Made by a program: the position numbers and the translations under genes
Notes under the pieces: model-generated
What the model saw: only the letters and a program-made list of their open reading frames with translations
Database searches by the model: none
What the model was told of the DNA's origin: nothing
Shown here: positions 48,001-58,700 of the stretch, one piece after another
Numbering within the stretch: position 1 is the first letter of the stretch
Layout: each line of letters starts with the position of its first letter
NCBI GenBank assembly: GCA_001414485.1
Contig: LLEY01000212.1
Span: 28,502-92,501 of the forward strand
Length of the DNA stretch: 64,000 bases
Source of the DNA: Calycina herbarum
Taxonomy: Eukaryota; Ascomycota; Leotiomycetes; Helotiales; Pezizellaceae
Reading direction: 5' to 3'

Positions 48001-50220
48001 ATATAAGAGACATATTAGAGAAGTTTTATAACAACTTATAAAAGTAAACTCTCAGTTAAAACTTTCGAAATACAAGTTTAGAGTAACTTAGACACTTTTC
48101 CTAGAATAGGTATTTAGCCTAGAAAAAATAGAAATAGATCTAGTAAAGATCTAAGACATCTTAAACTAGAAATTACTAGAGAATATAAAAGATATATAGT
48201 CCTTTCTTAGATTTACGAACTTTTACTACCTATTTATATAAGACTATATAAAGATTGTTAAACTAATAATAACACTAGTTAAAAAGCCTATTAAATTTAT
48301 TTAGAATAAATAAGCTAAGAACGCTTTTTAAAAAATTAAAGTAAGGTTTATAGAAAAACCTATTCTATATAACTTTAATATAGAAAAACTAAGTATAATT
48401 AAAACAAACGCTTTAGATATATTAGTAGGTACGATTTACCTATAACTAAATAAAAAGAGAAAACTTATACTTATTATATATTATTCTAAAACATTTAACC
48501 TAGTATAATAAAACTATAGTATATTTAATAAGAAATTACTTACTATAGTATTAGCTTTAGAATACTAGAGAATTTATTTATAGCTAGTAAAATACTTAGT
48601 TATAGTTCTATCTAACTATAAGAATCTTAAGATATTTATAATAACTAAGAAACTTATAACTAGATAATTAGCTAAATAGTTAGAGATATTAGAAGGATTT
48701 AATATTATTATATAATATATAAAGAGAACGTTAAATGCTTAAGCTAATACTCTTAGCTAAAAACCTAGATATAAGGGAAATAAAGAGTATAAAAAGATTA
48801 TAATCTTAAAAACTCTTAAGAATAGAGACTTAGTACCTACTATATACGAAATTATAGTAATAAACGATATTTAGATAGATAAAATTTAGAATATATATAA
48901 AGGTTATAACTTATATATAAAAGGGAAATTATAGGTCCCTAGCTTATATATAAAGGAATTTATATAAGAATACTATACTACACCTACTTACAGCTACTAA
49001 GGAATTCGTAGAACTTTTTAGAGAATAAGATAATACTACTATATTAATTAGTTATCTATAATAGTTAAGGAAGTAATAGTAGAATATAATACCTATACTA
49101 GGAATAAGGCTTCCTACTATACTTCTTATAAATAGATAAACACTACTCTAATACTATAAATACCTTAGAAATTAATATCTATAGATTTTATTATTAAGTT
49201 ATTAAAATCTAAAGATCTAATAATAGAAGTTAAATATAACACGATCCTAGTTATTATAGAACAACTTACGAAGTATATAATTTTAGTAGTATATATAGAA
49301 TTAAGTATAGCTAAGGAATTAGTATTTATATTCCTTAGAGAAGTAGTTTTAAGATATAAACTACCTAAAAAAATACTCTTAAATAGAGACAAGCTCTTTA
49401 TCTTAAAATTTTAGATCGCTCTTATAAAACGATTAAGTGTAAAAAGAAAGCTTTCGATAGCTTTCTACTCTTAAATAAATAGAGGAAATAAACAGATAAA
49501 TTAAGTAGTTAAAATATACCTTCGTTATTATATAAACTACTAGTAAAACAACTAAGTAGAACTGCTACTCTTAGCATAGTTTACCTACAACAGTTTAGTA
49601 ATAGAAACAACACTTATTACGCTATTCTACGCTAACTTTAGATATAAATTATTAGTATATCGAGAACCACTATCTACGACCATCGACAACTAGCTTACTC
49701 GTGTCTAGGTCTCGAAAATCAAAGAGTTATATAAGGAACTTATAAAAGATTTACAGTTTATTATAAAAAGAAACATATACTACTATAACAAACGACGTAG
49801 TTAGAAGCTAACGCTAAAAGAGAGGGATAAAGTCTACTTAGTATAGAAAAATTTTAATATAAAAAGACTAAGTAATAAACTAGATTATAAAAAACTTAGA
49901 CTATTCAAAATTAAGTAAGTTAAGAGACCTTTAAATTATAAATTAGTATTACTAAAGATAATAAATATTTACCTAGTATTCTATATATTCTTACTCGAAC
50001 TAGCACTACTAGAAGCACTACCAGCTCTACTTATAGAAATTTAACTAGTAAACCTAAACACTAAATATAAAGTCTAGAAGATTCTTAACTATAAACTTAT
50101 TAGAGGATAAGTTAAGTACTTAATTAAATAGTTATATTACCTATACTTAGAAAACACTTAAGAACTAAAAAGCAACCTTAACCATTGTCTAAGGAAACTT
50201 CAAGAGTTCTACTATTAAAA
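45080..50220 (+). pseudogene. Gypsy-A gag-pol, RIP-degraded
   Basis: Gag has a worn zinc knuckle CYNYSLASYRANKY near 45897 (two Cys and the His now Tyr). RT (about 47470-48060) shows EGIKKGYIRKSKLLI, LDRRVYINYQEVNY-like and YYLDNILIFLEKEEEYKRH, with the second catalytic Asp changed to Asn. RNase H follows (YSIFNKKLLTIVLALEY). The integrase core (about 48960-49500) has LISIDFIIKLLK and then IVEYNTYTRNKASYYTS-type Cys-worn zinc region just before. A chromodomain-like end near 50085-50170 (LNYKLIRG*VKYLIK, then LENT*ELKSNLNHC) places it among chromoviruses. All three catalytic parts carry RIP stops. Confidence 0.82.
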
Positions 50221-50231
50221 CCCAGAGTTGC

Positions 50232-50560
50232 CTATATCTTATAATTAGGAGGAAAGGAGTCTAGAAAGGCGGGGTTGAGAGACAGTTCAAAGGCAGGGTC
50301 GGAGGTAGGAAGGGCGGCCAGCCTAGTAGCCTCTTCCTCTCTATACTCCTTCTCTTTCTGTCTTTCCCTGTTTTTTCTCTCTTCCTTCTCTTTCTCTTCT
50401 AGTTTAGCTATAGAATTCAAACTAGACTAGATCAGCTACTGTTCTCGCTTGTCGAGTTAGTACTGAAGTTTTCGTAAACGAAGAACCTTAGTAGCCGCTT
50501 TCTATTAAGACTGCTAGGCCTATTCTTCTTCGTCCCTCAGTTTTCGTCGTTACTAGTTAA
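50232..50560 (-). other. Antisense coiled-coil reading frame near Gypsy-A 3' LTR
   Basis: On the minus strand a frame of about 110 codons reads coherently with only TAG/TAA stops: ATKVLRLRKLQY*LDKREQ, then SLNSIAKLEEKEKEERKNR, and ends TSDPAFELSLNPAFLDSFPP. The last 62 codons (50232-50420) are fully open and less RIP-mutated than the neighbours. The composition (Glu, Lys, Arg) indicates a coiled coil with a hydrophobic end. It sits opposite the retrotransposon's sense genes, between integrase and LTR. It could be an accessory antisense gene or a captured host gene; family unknown. Confidence 0.45.
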
Positions 50561-50880
50561 TTAAGAACTAGTTAGAAAGTGAGGGTATTCGGTTTCACGA
50601 CTTAATATTATAGGATTTCTTCTACCTTATATACTTAGAATATTTATTAACTTCTAAAGTTAAAGCTATAGCTATACATCTTCGCCTAGAACGTTCGTAT
50701 CAAGTATAAGGAGCTATCTCTTTACTAGATTTATTAATACGCTTTATAAGTTTAATCTAGCGTTTATATTCGAAAGCATAAGTAGTGTTTATATTAAAAC
50801 TAGAAGGGCTAATAGCTCTTTAACGATATTTCTTAGGCTATACTTAAGCGTAGAGACACGCTAGTCTAAGAAGGGGATAG

Positions 50881-51335
50881 TATTACGAATCACGTTTTAC
50901 GTAATAAGTAGTCTAGACAGCGCTCTAATAGGATAAGGTATAACGTCTAGGAAATAGAAGGTAATATAAGAGGGAATCTATAATATAGAAGAATATTTAG
51001 GAATTCTAGGATCTCACTATTAGAAGTTAGTTATAATTACATAACTAGGAAGAGTAAGCGACATAGCCGATGAGTCGACTATGTCGGCTATAGTTAGACA
51101 GATCGACTATAGCGGCTAAGGGATATAAAGGCTCTATATAGGACTGGCACGTCTGCTATTAGATAGGAGCTTCGTGCTTAACTTTAGTTATTAATCTTAT
51201 TATCTTATTTAATATCTTTAATATAAGTAACGAGTTCACTTCTAAGTAAACAATCTATCGTATCTATACTTCTTATCTATATACCAACCTTCGAGACTTA
51301 GTTACCTTTGTTTAGTTTATTTAAGTTTCGTTATA
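50881..51335 (+). repeat. Gypsy-A 3' LTR
   Basis: 455 bp, matches the 5' LTR; its CACGTG is mutated (TACATAAC), and the CATAGCCGA(C/T) hairpin has one change. Confidence 0.9.
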
Positions 51336-51725
51336 AGTAGCCAGATTTATAACTTCCTTCGTAAGTACTTCTTATACTAGCTTAAAGCGCTAAGTCTATT
51401 AAGAAGTGTATTAGAAGACATAGTTATAATTAAGAAGCTTAAAGTTCTTCAGATACGTTCTTAGATAGTCTTATCGATATTAGATTATTCTAACGTAAAT
51501 AAGTTTAATAAAAGTTCTAATTTAAGTATATTTATATACGATACTAGACGCTTTATAGTATCTACTCGATTAACTATTAAATAAGCGCCTCTTTAAGCGT
51601 ATTATTCAGCTCTTGTTTTTATACTAGAGAAGAGTATTATTCGACAAGCGTTTAAGAGCTATATTCCACCTTAGATCTAGAAAAAGCCTAGAGTCGAAAT
51701 ATACTAGAATACGATACTATAAACC

Positions 51726-52020
51726 CTCGAGGGCTATACTCGTGTAATTACCTTAGTCGCCTTCTTCTCTAATAGTAAGTAGATCGTGTCTAGGTCTTAT
51801 AATAACACCGTCTAGCGCTGGGATACAGCTACGGGACAGCAGCTACTGCTAGCCCTCGAGGGCTATACTTAAGTAATCACCTTAGTCGCCTTCTCCTCTA
51901 ATAGTAAGTAGATCGTGTCTAGGTCTTACGATAACACCGTCTAGCGCTGGGATATAGCTACGGGACAGCAGCTACTGCCAGCCCTCGAGGGCTATACTAA
52001 TTAGGTTATCTTAGTTACCT
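51726..52020 (+). repeat. WD40 repeats of copy 2 (three units)
   Basis: 129-bp units starting CTCGAGGGCTATAC at 51726, 51855 and 51984; the third is partial and runs into the C-terminal tail. Sequence very close to the units of copy 1. Confidence 0.85.
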
Positions 52021-52497
52021 CCCTCGAAGGTAAGTAGATCCTAACCTTATACGTTTCTCAAAACTAGCTAGTAGATAGTACTACTAATCTTCTCTAGCTA
52101 CCTACTGATTATAGACCTACTTATTAAGCTATATAGAGTAGACTTATTATATTAGAACTTTCGTTAGAAAGGTTATTAGTTCTTTAGTTTTAGTAATAAC
52201 TTAAGCTTTTAATATAGAATACTAAATTTATACTTATTAATAAATAATAGATAAAGCTCTTAATATAATATCTCTTTTTCTTTTTTCCTCTCTTCTATCG
52301 AAGGTTCTAGAGGAGCCTAATAATTTATAGTAATTTTATAGTAGTTATTTACTTCTAGAACCTTCTAGAATAAGCTCGTAGCTAGTAATATTATCTACGT
52401 AATTAATTAGTTATACGATATATAGAGATAAATAAAATAGCTATTTAAGCGTTATAGTACTAGTACTATAGGTAGAGAGTAACTTCGTCTACGTTAT

Positions 52498-52649
52498 TAT
52501 AAAGGTTATAGTCCTATACCAGTCACGTGACCCTTCACCGCCTAGTAGAATCCTATATATTAGTATCGTTTAGAGTTATCTTAGCTCTTTATCTTAGTAT
52601 TCTAAGAATAGATCAGTTCTACTATTAAACGTCGTTCCGGTCTATTATA
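52498..52649 (+). mobile_element. Solo LTR, 152 bp, in E4 right region
   Basis: Flanked by GTTAT (52493-52497 and 52650-52654); E1 has the empty site near 10134. Ends TATAAAGG...CTATTATA, i.e. TG..CA after RIP. Contains CACGTG at 52524-52529. Confidence 0.8.
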
Positions 52650-52870
52650 GTTATAGACAAGTTATACGACATATAGTATAAGAATAATATATAGTAACTA
52701 TTTATAGTCGAAGTTACCTAGACACTTAGAGGTGTAGCTTTTAGTACGCTTTTCTAAAAACAGTTCGCTACCTCGGTAAAAGTATTAATCTACGTAGTAA
52801 GTTCGAATAAATTTATATAGTATAGCTATTATAAGACTTAAAAATAATTTTAGATATAATATTTAATATA

Positions 52871-54885
52871 ACGTGTATATATAGCGAACCGGCTAAATAA
52901 GCGAACCGGCTAAAACCCTACGTCTCTACTACACCTCTACTAAATATTAAATTTCTCTATAACGAACGATGCCTTAGAAAAATAACGAAAGCTAGTTAGT
53001 CTTAGCTATCTAGGCTATGTAAAAAGACCTAAATTTACGTACTTAAGCTGCTACGAGGACCTATTCTATAGATTACTAGAAGCTAGGTCGACGTTTACTT
53101 AGTATACCTTTATAACGTGATATTCTAGCTAATTTACAGAAAATAACCGAGCTAGAGGAATCAGTGCTTATTTAACATATCCTCGACCTAGCTATAAAAG
53201 GATTTCCTCCGCGGATATCTATAGTTAAGAATATAGTAAATCGACTTCTTAAAGTACGCGACGTGCTACGCGTCGAGACGCGTTAGGCTTCTAACTTTAT
53301 CAAGCGCTGCCTAGAACTCTAGATACGCTTCTAACGAAAATACGACTACTAGAGAGCTAAGTGCGAAGACCTAGAAGTTATTCGTAGCTAGTTTAAGCTT
53401 ATACGAAGCATAGTAGCGAAGTATAGAATCTACGATATAGATATCTATAACTTTGATAAGACCGGGTTTATAATAGGTGTTATCTTAACTACGATAGTTA
53501 TTATAAGCTTAGAAGGACGTATAAGAGTAAAAAGAGTATAGCCTAGTAATTAGGAATAGGTTATAGTAATCTAGGGGGTTAATACTTAAGACTAGAGTGT
53601 TCTACTATTTATAATTATTACTATGAAAAATCATCTCGCTTCTTAGTACTAAAACAGTGGATTTCTACCTAACTAGGTAATTACTATTACTGAAAATAGT
53701 TAGATAATAAATAAGAAAGATATAGATTAGTGTTAGTATAACTTGGTAGCTAATAGTATGATATAAAAAGAGTATATTATCGTTCGTATATATAGAGCAA
53801 AGTAAGCTGCTCTGTCTACTTAAATAGACCGTAAGCGAGAAGGTTACGTGGAGTGCTATTTACTTATTATTATACCGATAATTAGATTCGACATTTTAAG
53901 AACTATACTAAGTTCTAATCTATTAGTAGTTATTACTTATTAGTCCTTAACAGCTATAAAAGCTACTACTCTAACGAGTTTAAGAAATATTATAAGGAAA
54001 ATAATATTATTACTCTTTATATACCTGCTTATTCTTCTTATATACTCTAGCTACTCGACGTTAGCTGTTTTAGCTCTTTAAAAAAGGTATATAGTTAGTA
54101 AATTAAAGATATAATACAGGCTTAGATTATCTATATTACTAAGGATAATTTCTTTCCTACCTTCTACGCTATATTTAATATTATAATAATAGAAAGTAAT
54201 ATCTAAGAAGGGTTTCGAGAGGCTAGGCTTCTTCTATTCGACCTGGAAAGTGTGATTTCTATACTTGATCTTAAGCTAAAGACGCTAACGCCTCTAAACT
54301 CCCGCTCGTATTCTACTTAGCCTTAGGTTTCCTAGATACTAAATAACTCTACTAAAGCTGTATTATAGACTGTATTTATTAAAGATCGAATTTCCTACTA
54401 CTAAAGTAGCTCTCTAACCCCTATTTACAAGGCTATTAACTAGTTTACAAAGAGTATATCAAAAGTAATATACTAGATAGTACTATTAAAAGCTAAGAAC
54501 CAGAGACTTCGACAAGTAAATAAAGTACTAAGTAAGCGCCGTAGAGCTAAAAAAACACGCTTATAATAAGAAGGATTACTTAGCTAATAGGAAGCGTAGG
54601 ACCTACAGGATAATAGAGACGTTAGTAAGCAGGTAATATAGGAAATAAAGAAAAGTAGTAGTCGGAAGCCGAGGGAAGAATCACGTGTACGGCGCTGTAG
54701 CAACTGCGGAGAGACTGGTTATAATACGTATACCTGTAATATTATAGAAGAAGTATCTAAGAAAGAGATTTCTAAGTAGTTTTAATTAATTAGAGGCGTT
54801 GTAGTAGAGTTACTATAATTTTAATCGCGAGCGTGGAAAATTTTAGCCGGTTCGCTTGTTTAGCCGGTTCGCTATATATATACGT
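52871..54885 (+). mobile_element. Pogo-C: 2015-bp pogo-like transposon
   Basis: Inverted ends ACGT(G/A)TATATATAGCGAACC, with AGCGAACCGGCTAAA doubled in each end. TA at 52869-52870 and 54886-54887. The empty site is present in E1 near 10441 (TTTAATATATATAACTTAGG). Confidence 0.88.
52969..54790 (+). pseudogene. Pogo-type transposase of Pogo-C with C-terminal zinc knuckle
   Basis: ATG intact at 52969 (MP*KNNES*LVLAI). The frame shows a psq/CENP-B N-terminus (LDLAIKGFPPRISIVKNI), the core IYNFDKTGFIIGV near 53450, a third-Asp block QLLDVSCFSSLKKVYS-like near 54050 and a basic tail. Near 54690 a knuckle reads RRCSNCGETGYNTYTCN, a C-x2-C-x4-H-x4-C motif with His now Tyr. Between about 53750 and 53905 the frame is broken by roughly 150 bp that do not fit the family. 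After it the core resumes (HFKNYTK...LLVLNSYKSYYS, in place of the second Asp motif). RIP stops throughout. Confidence 0.8.
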
Positions 54886-54910
54886 TATATAACTTAGGTA
54901 ATATTCTATA

Positions 54911-55269
54911 ACGTAATCTATTACCGAGCTACGTATATCACCGAGCTACGTACTTTTACCGACTTCTACTACTTTAAAATATAATAAATCAACTATAATA
55001 ATAGATAAAACTTATTACTCTTCGGATTCTAATAAGCTAGATATATTTATAAGTTCTTAATAAGTTCGCGTATTATAACTAGTCTTTCTATAAGTGCTAT
55101 AACGTCGTATAGTCGAAATCCCTTTCTTACGATTTACTATTCTAAAGCGCTTATTACGTCGTATCTCCTTATTTACTTCGTCTTAAGCTATAATATCGTA
55201 TATATCCTCTATAGTAAGTATACCTCCTTAACGGATACGATTCTTTTTAGCTCTACGACGCTTGGAAAG
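54911..55269 (-). mobile_element. Pogo-D fragment: one terminus and transposase C-terminus
   Basis: Starts after TA (54909-54910) with ACGTAATCTATTACCGAGCT, where ACCGAGCTACGTA is doubled. The minus frame reads RRRAKKNRIRQGG-like basic sequence, then RRYSTYRKTSYNTRTY, a zinc knuckle with its Cys and His all turned to Tyr, and ends ISSLLESEE. The rest of the element is missing beyond 55269, where Gypsy-D begins. Confidence 0.65.
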
Positions 55270-55510
55270 TGTTAAGAGTTATATCTGTGGAATAAGTCTC
55301 GGAGTACTCCAGCGACGCATTCACGTGACCTCGCTTGGCAACGTATAGACGTAATAGAACCTTCGAGAGTACTCTTAGTAGAACTCTCTAGAATGAGTTA
55401 ACTAAGTATATAAGTTAGTAAGGACTCTAGCTTAGAAAGAACAATCGAATCTTCTTATATATAGACACCTCTATAGTTTAATTTATTAGTATTTGCTACA
55501 AGTACTAATA
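55270..55510 (+). repeat. Gypsy-D 5' LTR
   Basis: Contains CACGTG at 55322-55327. Extent fixed by comparison with the solo LTR at 30896-31137. Confidence 0.85.
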
Positions 55511-55530
55511 TTAGATTCGATTCTTAAACC

Positions 55531-55700
55531 AACACTGGAATAACGGGCCTTTATAGTAATACTAGAACATATTAGGCTATTTTAGTAATACTAGAACATA
55601 ATAGGCCTTTATAGTAATACTAGAACATATCGGGCTATTTTGACAATACTGGAACTTAAGAGCCTTTATAGCAACACTAGAACTTACGAGCTATTTCACG
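55531..55700 (+). repeat. Tandem repeat of about 29 bp in Gypsy-D leader, six units
   Basis: ACT(A/G)GAAC starts at 55534, 55561, 55590, 55619, 55648 and 55676; units alternate GGGC/GGCC-type and CTATTTT-type halves. Lies between the 5' LTR and gag. Confidence 0.75.
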
Positions 55701-55789
55701 GCATTTATAGAACTCACGGATAATAGGAGAACTATAAGAAGGCGGTATACCGAATCAGCTACCCGCCTAGTTCCTATAGTATGTTTAAG

Positions 55790-58700
55790 AGCAGTAGAAT
55801 CAGTTAACATCTGCCTAAGAGAACGATCGTCTACGGATTACAAACAAGTAAAAGAAGGATAAGAAAGCTCGCTTATAGATAATCCGTAATAATAATAAAC
55901 CTAGGAAATCTCTTCCTCCGCTACTAGAATTCTATAGAGACTCAGATAAGCTAGAAGCTTAGTTATAACAAGTACGAGCTAAAATCGAAGTCGACTACTA
56001 TAGATATACTAAATATGTTAAGTTTTAGATACTTAACAGATCCTTATAAGGTAAGGCACTCTATAGAATAGAAGTATAGGTATAGGAACAGGGTAAGCTA
56101 GAGCTAGCTAATAACAGTGATTTCTTAGGTTAAGTAGAGTTTGTATTTAGAGACCTATAGGCTAAGGAAAGAGTGTAACGAAAGCTGGAATCCTTTCGCT
56201 AGAGCTTAAGACTATTCCTAGAGGTCTTTACAGAATAGCAAGCCCTGCTTATAGAGTCTAGAGAAGGATCTTAGCTAGACAACGTAAAAAAGGTGTCTCT
56301 TAACTGAATCCTTAGTAACGAGTTAGTTAAGGCAATGATTATAGTTCCTTCTTAATCTAACTTCGAGTCTTACTACTCTATTATTAAAGAAACGGACGAC
56401 CGCTTAAGGGCTTATAAAGCTTGAATATTAAGATCTAGGGCCTAGACTCTCCTAGAAATACTACGGACCTTTTAGAAACGCTCGACGGATACTATACAGT
56501 AGGTAACGAGCGGTAATATCGCTAACAGACCGAAAGTCACCTGTAAGGCATCTGTAGAGAGTATAGATTAGGAACCGGCACCTGCTAAAGTCTTAATAAC
56601 TAGTACTAAGCGTGCTAAATAGGTGTCCTAGGAAGAACGAAGCAACCGTGCTCGTACTAGTCGCTGTCTTCGCTGTAGAGCTACTAGTTATTTTGTTTAA
56701 GAATGTCTATATAGACTACTAAGGTAACCTATAACAGCGGATTCGGTCTGTAAACAGAAGGTAGAGGTTAAGGAAGTAGCGCTAGAATTAGAAGAAGAAG
56801 ACGGTAATATCTCCTCGGATTCGGAAAACTAGTAGCTCCTGTTAGAAAGCGTAGGTAGAGGCAACGAAGAGAGTTATTAGTAATAGATACTTAGAGACAT
56901 TTTAAGTAGGAATATATAGACGAAAAACCTCTTCTTATATCGGCTTTAGTAAATAGGGTAGCTACTTTATAAGCCTTAGTAGATTTAGAGTATTTAGTCT
57001 ATAGAATTGTTTTAAACCGTTTTATCTATTGCTATTAGCTCTCTTACGTATAAATTATACTAAGGCATTTACAGTTAGTAGAAGGAGTATTAGAGGATAC
57101 TATATCCTAAGTAGTATCTTTTAGTATAGACATTAGAGGCTACTAGTAGAAACGAGTTTATACTTACGTAGTCTCTAAGATCGAGGGCTATAAAATGATT
57201 CTAGGAAAATCTTAGTTAAGGAGAGAGCGAGCTTTACTTAACACTGCTAAGAGATGCTTACTCTTCTAAGACTCTGAGTTAGAAGTTTATAGTAAGCTAG
57301 AAAGGTCTTACTCCTATAAGTAAGTAAGCGTAGCCGTCTTCTACTTTCTTACGGATCGAAAACAGAAGCTATAGGTCTTTATAGCAAGCCTTATAGATAT
57401 TATAAAAGCCTTAGCGGAAAAGAAGTATACGGACCTATAGACGAAGCTACCTAGCTAGATTAGCCTGGAATTCTATCTAGTATTCGATAGAAAGGAAGCA
57501 AATAAGTTACTAGTATATTATAAAGGAATTAATTATAGTATCGAGCTCTTATAGACTGAAAACGGATCAGAAGAAACAGTCCCCTAGAAGCTACTTTATA
57601 ACATGTTATAAGATAAGCTGTTAGTGCTCTATAAAACCCTAATAGAGTTACTAGATAAGGAATTTATTCGAGTAAGCAACTCTCTAGCAGCTACGCTAGT
57701 ACTTTTTGTATAGAAGCTAGGAAGGGGTCTACGGTTCTATTATAACTACCGAGCACTAAATAAGTTAACCTATAAGAACTGCTACCCTTTGCCTTTAATC
57801 TAAGAGATACTTAACCGGATCGGGAAAGCTAAGTAGTTTATAAAAATAGATATTATTACTACCTTTTATAAGATACGGATCAAAGAGGGAGACGAGTAGA
57901 AAACGGCTTTCCGGACACGCTTTAGGCTTTTTAAATAGCTTATTACCTCTTTTAGGCTTATAAATACTCCTAGCACTTTCTAGCGATATATTAATTATAC
58001 GCTTTAAGAGTTCTTAGACGACTTTGTCTTAGTATATATCGACGATGTCTTAGTCTTTATAGACAGTACCTATAACCAGTACTATAAGCATGTCTATAAA
58101 GTAATATAAAGGCTTTAAGATACTAGGCTATAGCTTAATATTAATAAGTATAAATTTAAAGTATAGTCTACAAAGTACCTTAGGTTTATTATAGAAGTAG
58201 AGAAAGGTTTATAGATAGACCTAGCTAAAATATAGGCTATTATAGATTAGAAAGCACTAATAATAGTAAAAGGCGTTCTTAGCTTCCTAGGATTTGCGAA
58301 TTTCTATCGACGGTTTATTAAAGACTTTTTATAGATTATAGCTCCTTTTTATAGACTTGTTAAAAAGGATATATCCTTCTAATAGACAGACGAAGCGAAT
58401 AGAGCCTTCGAATAGTTAAAGTAGGCCTTTATAGAGGTTCTAGTACTAGCTTAGTTTAACCTAGATTATAAGATAGTCCTAGAGATAGACTCCTCTAGAT
58501 ATTACTTAGGAGACGTGCTCTCTTAAGTAAAGAATAGCGTCTTACGGCCTATAGCCTTCTTCTTAAAGAAATACGTACCTACTAAATATAATTACCTAAT
58601 ATATAATAAAGAGTTGTTAGCTATTATTCGTTATCTTAAGAAATAAGAAGCGGAGTTAAAAAGTGTTAAGCAGTTTATAGTACTTACGGATTATAAGAAT

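Larger units (their letters stand above)
44576..51335 (+). mobile_element. Gypsy-A: Ty3/Gypsy retrotransposon, 6760 bp, inserted in the NLR gene
   Basis: Two 455-bp LTRs (44576-45030, 50881-51335) and a 5-bp target duplication AGTAG (44571-44575, 51336-51340). The same site in copy 1 (about 7935) has one AGTAG and no insertion. Ends read TATTACG...TTATA, TG..CA after RIP. Internal gag-pol is plus strand, with a coiled-coil frame on the minus strand near the 3' LTR. Confidence 0.92.
42319..52197 (+). pseudogene. HET-NACHT-WD40 gene copy 2, split by Gypsy-A and RIP-degraded
   Basis: Two parts, 42319-44575 and 51336-52197, are continuous with copy 1 across the retrotransposon. In the first, the start ATG is ATA, HET motifs follow (YFQVDTCYIEKSNNTKLVEAI, FTRG*TLQELL region near 42730, AYSLLDIFSI near 42950), then a P-loop RGNSSKSKTLLL at 43308. 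The second part resumes the helical linker and gives three WD40 units. The frame from P-loop to WD40 is kept once the insertion is removed, but there is one net shift between start and P-loop. RIP stops are frequent. Relative to copy 1 it has far fewer WD40 repeats and is 33 bp longer between P-loop and repeats. Before decay it would have been an HNWD incompatibility-type NLR. Confidence 0.85.
40939..54910 (+). mobile_element. E4: TIR element with second HET-NACHT-WD40 gene, right end lost
   Basis: Left end ACGTCTATCTATACGTAACG after TA (40937-40938) matches E1's right end over about 480 bp. The right arm survives as 52725-52870 plus 54886-54910, inverse of 41230-41410, but is cut by another pogo element at 54911. 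Removing the three nested insertions leaves about 5 kb holding the NLR gene and its upstream region. No transposase was found inside. Confidence 0.65.

Noticed and set aside
49165..49392. 75-codon minus ORF
   Set aside because: Opposite the Gypsy-A integrase core; shadow.
2187..54910. Starship-type giant element as explanation
   Set aside because: No tyrosine-recombinase captain frame was seen, and the units have TA-flanked inverted ends with a pogo-type transposase.
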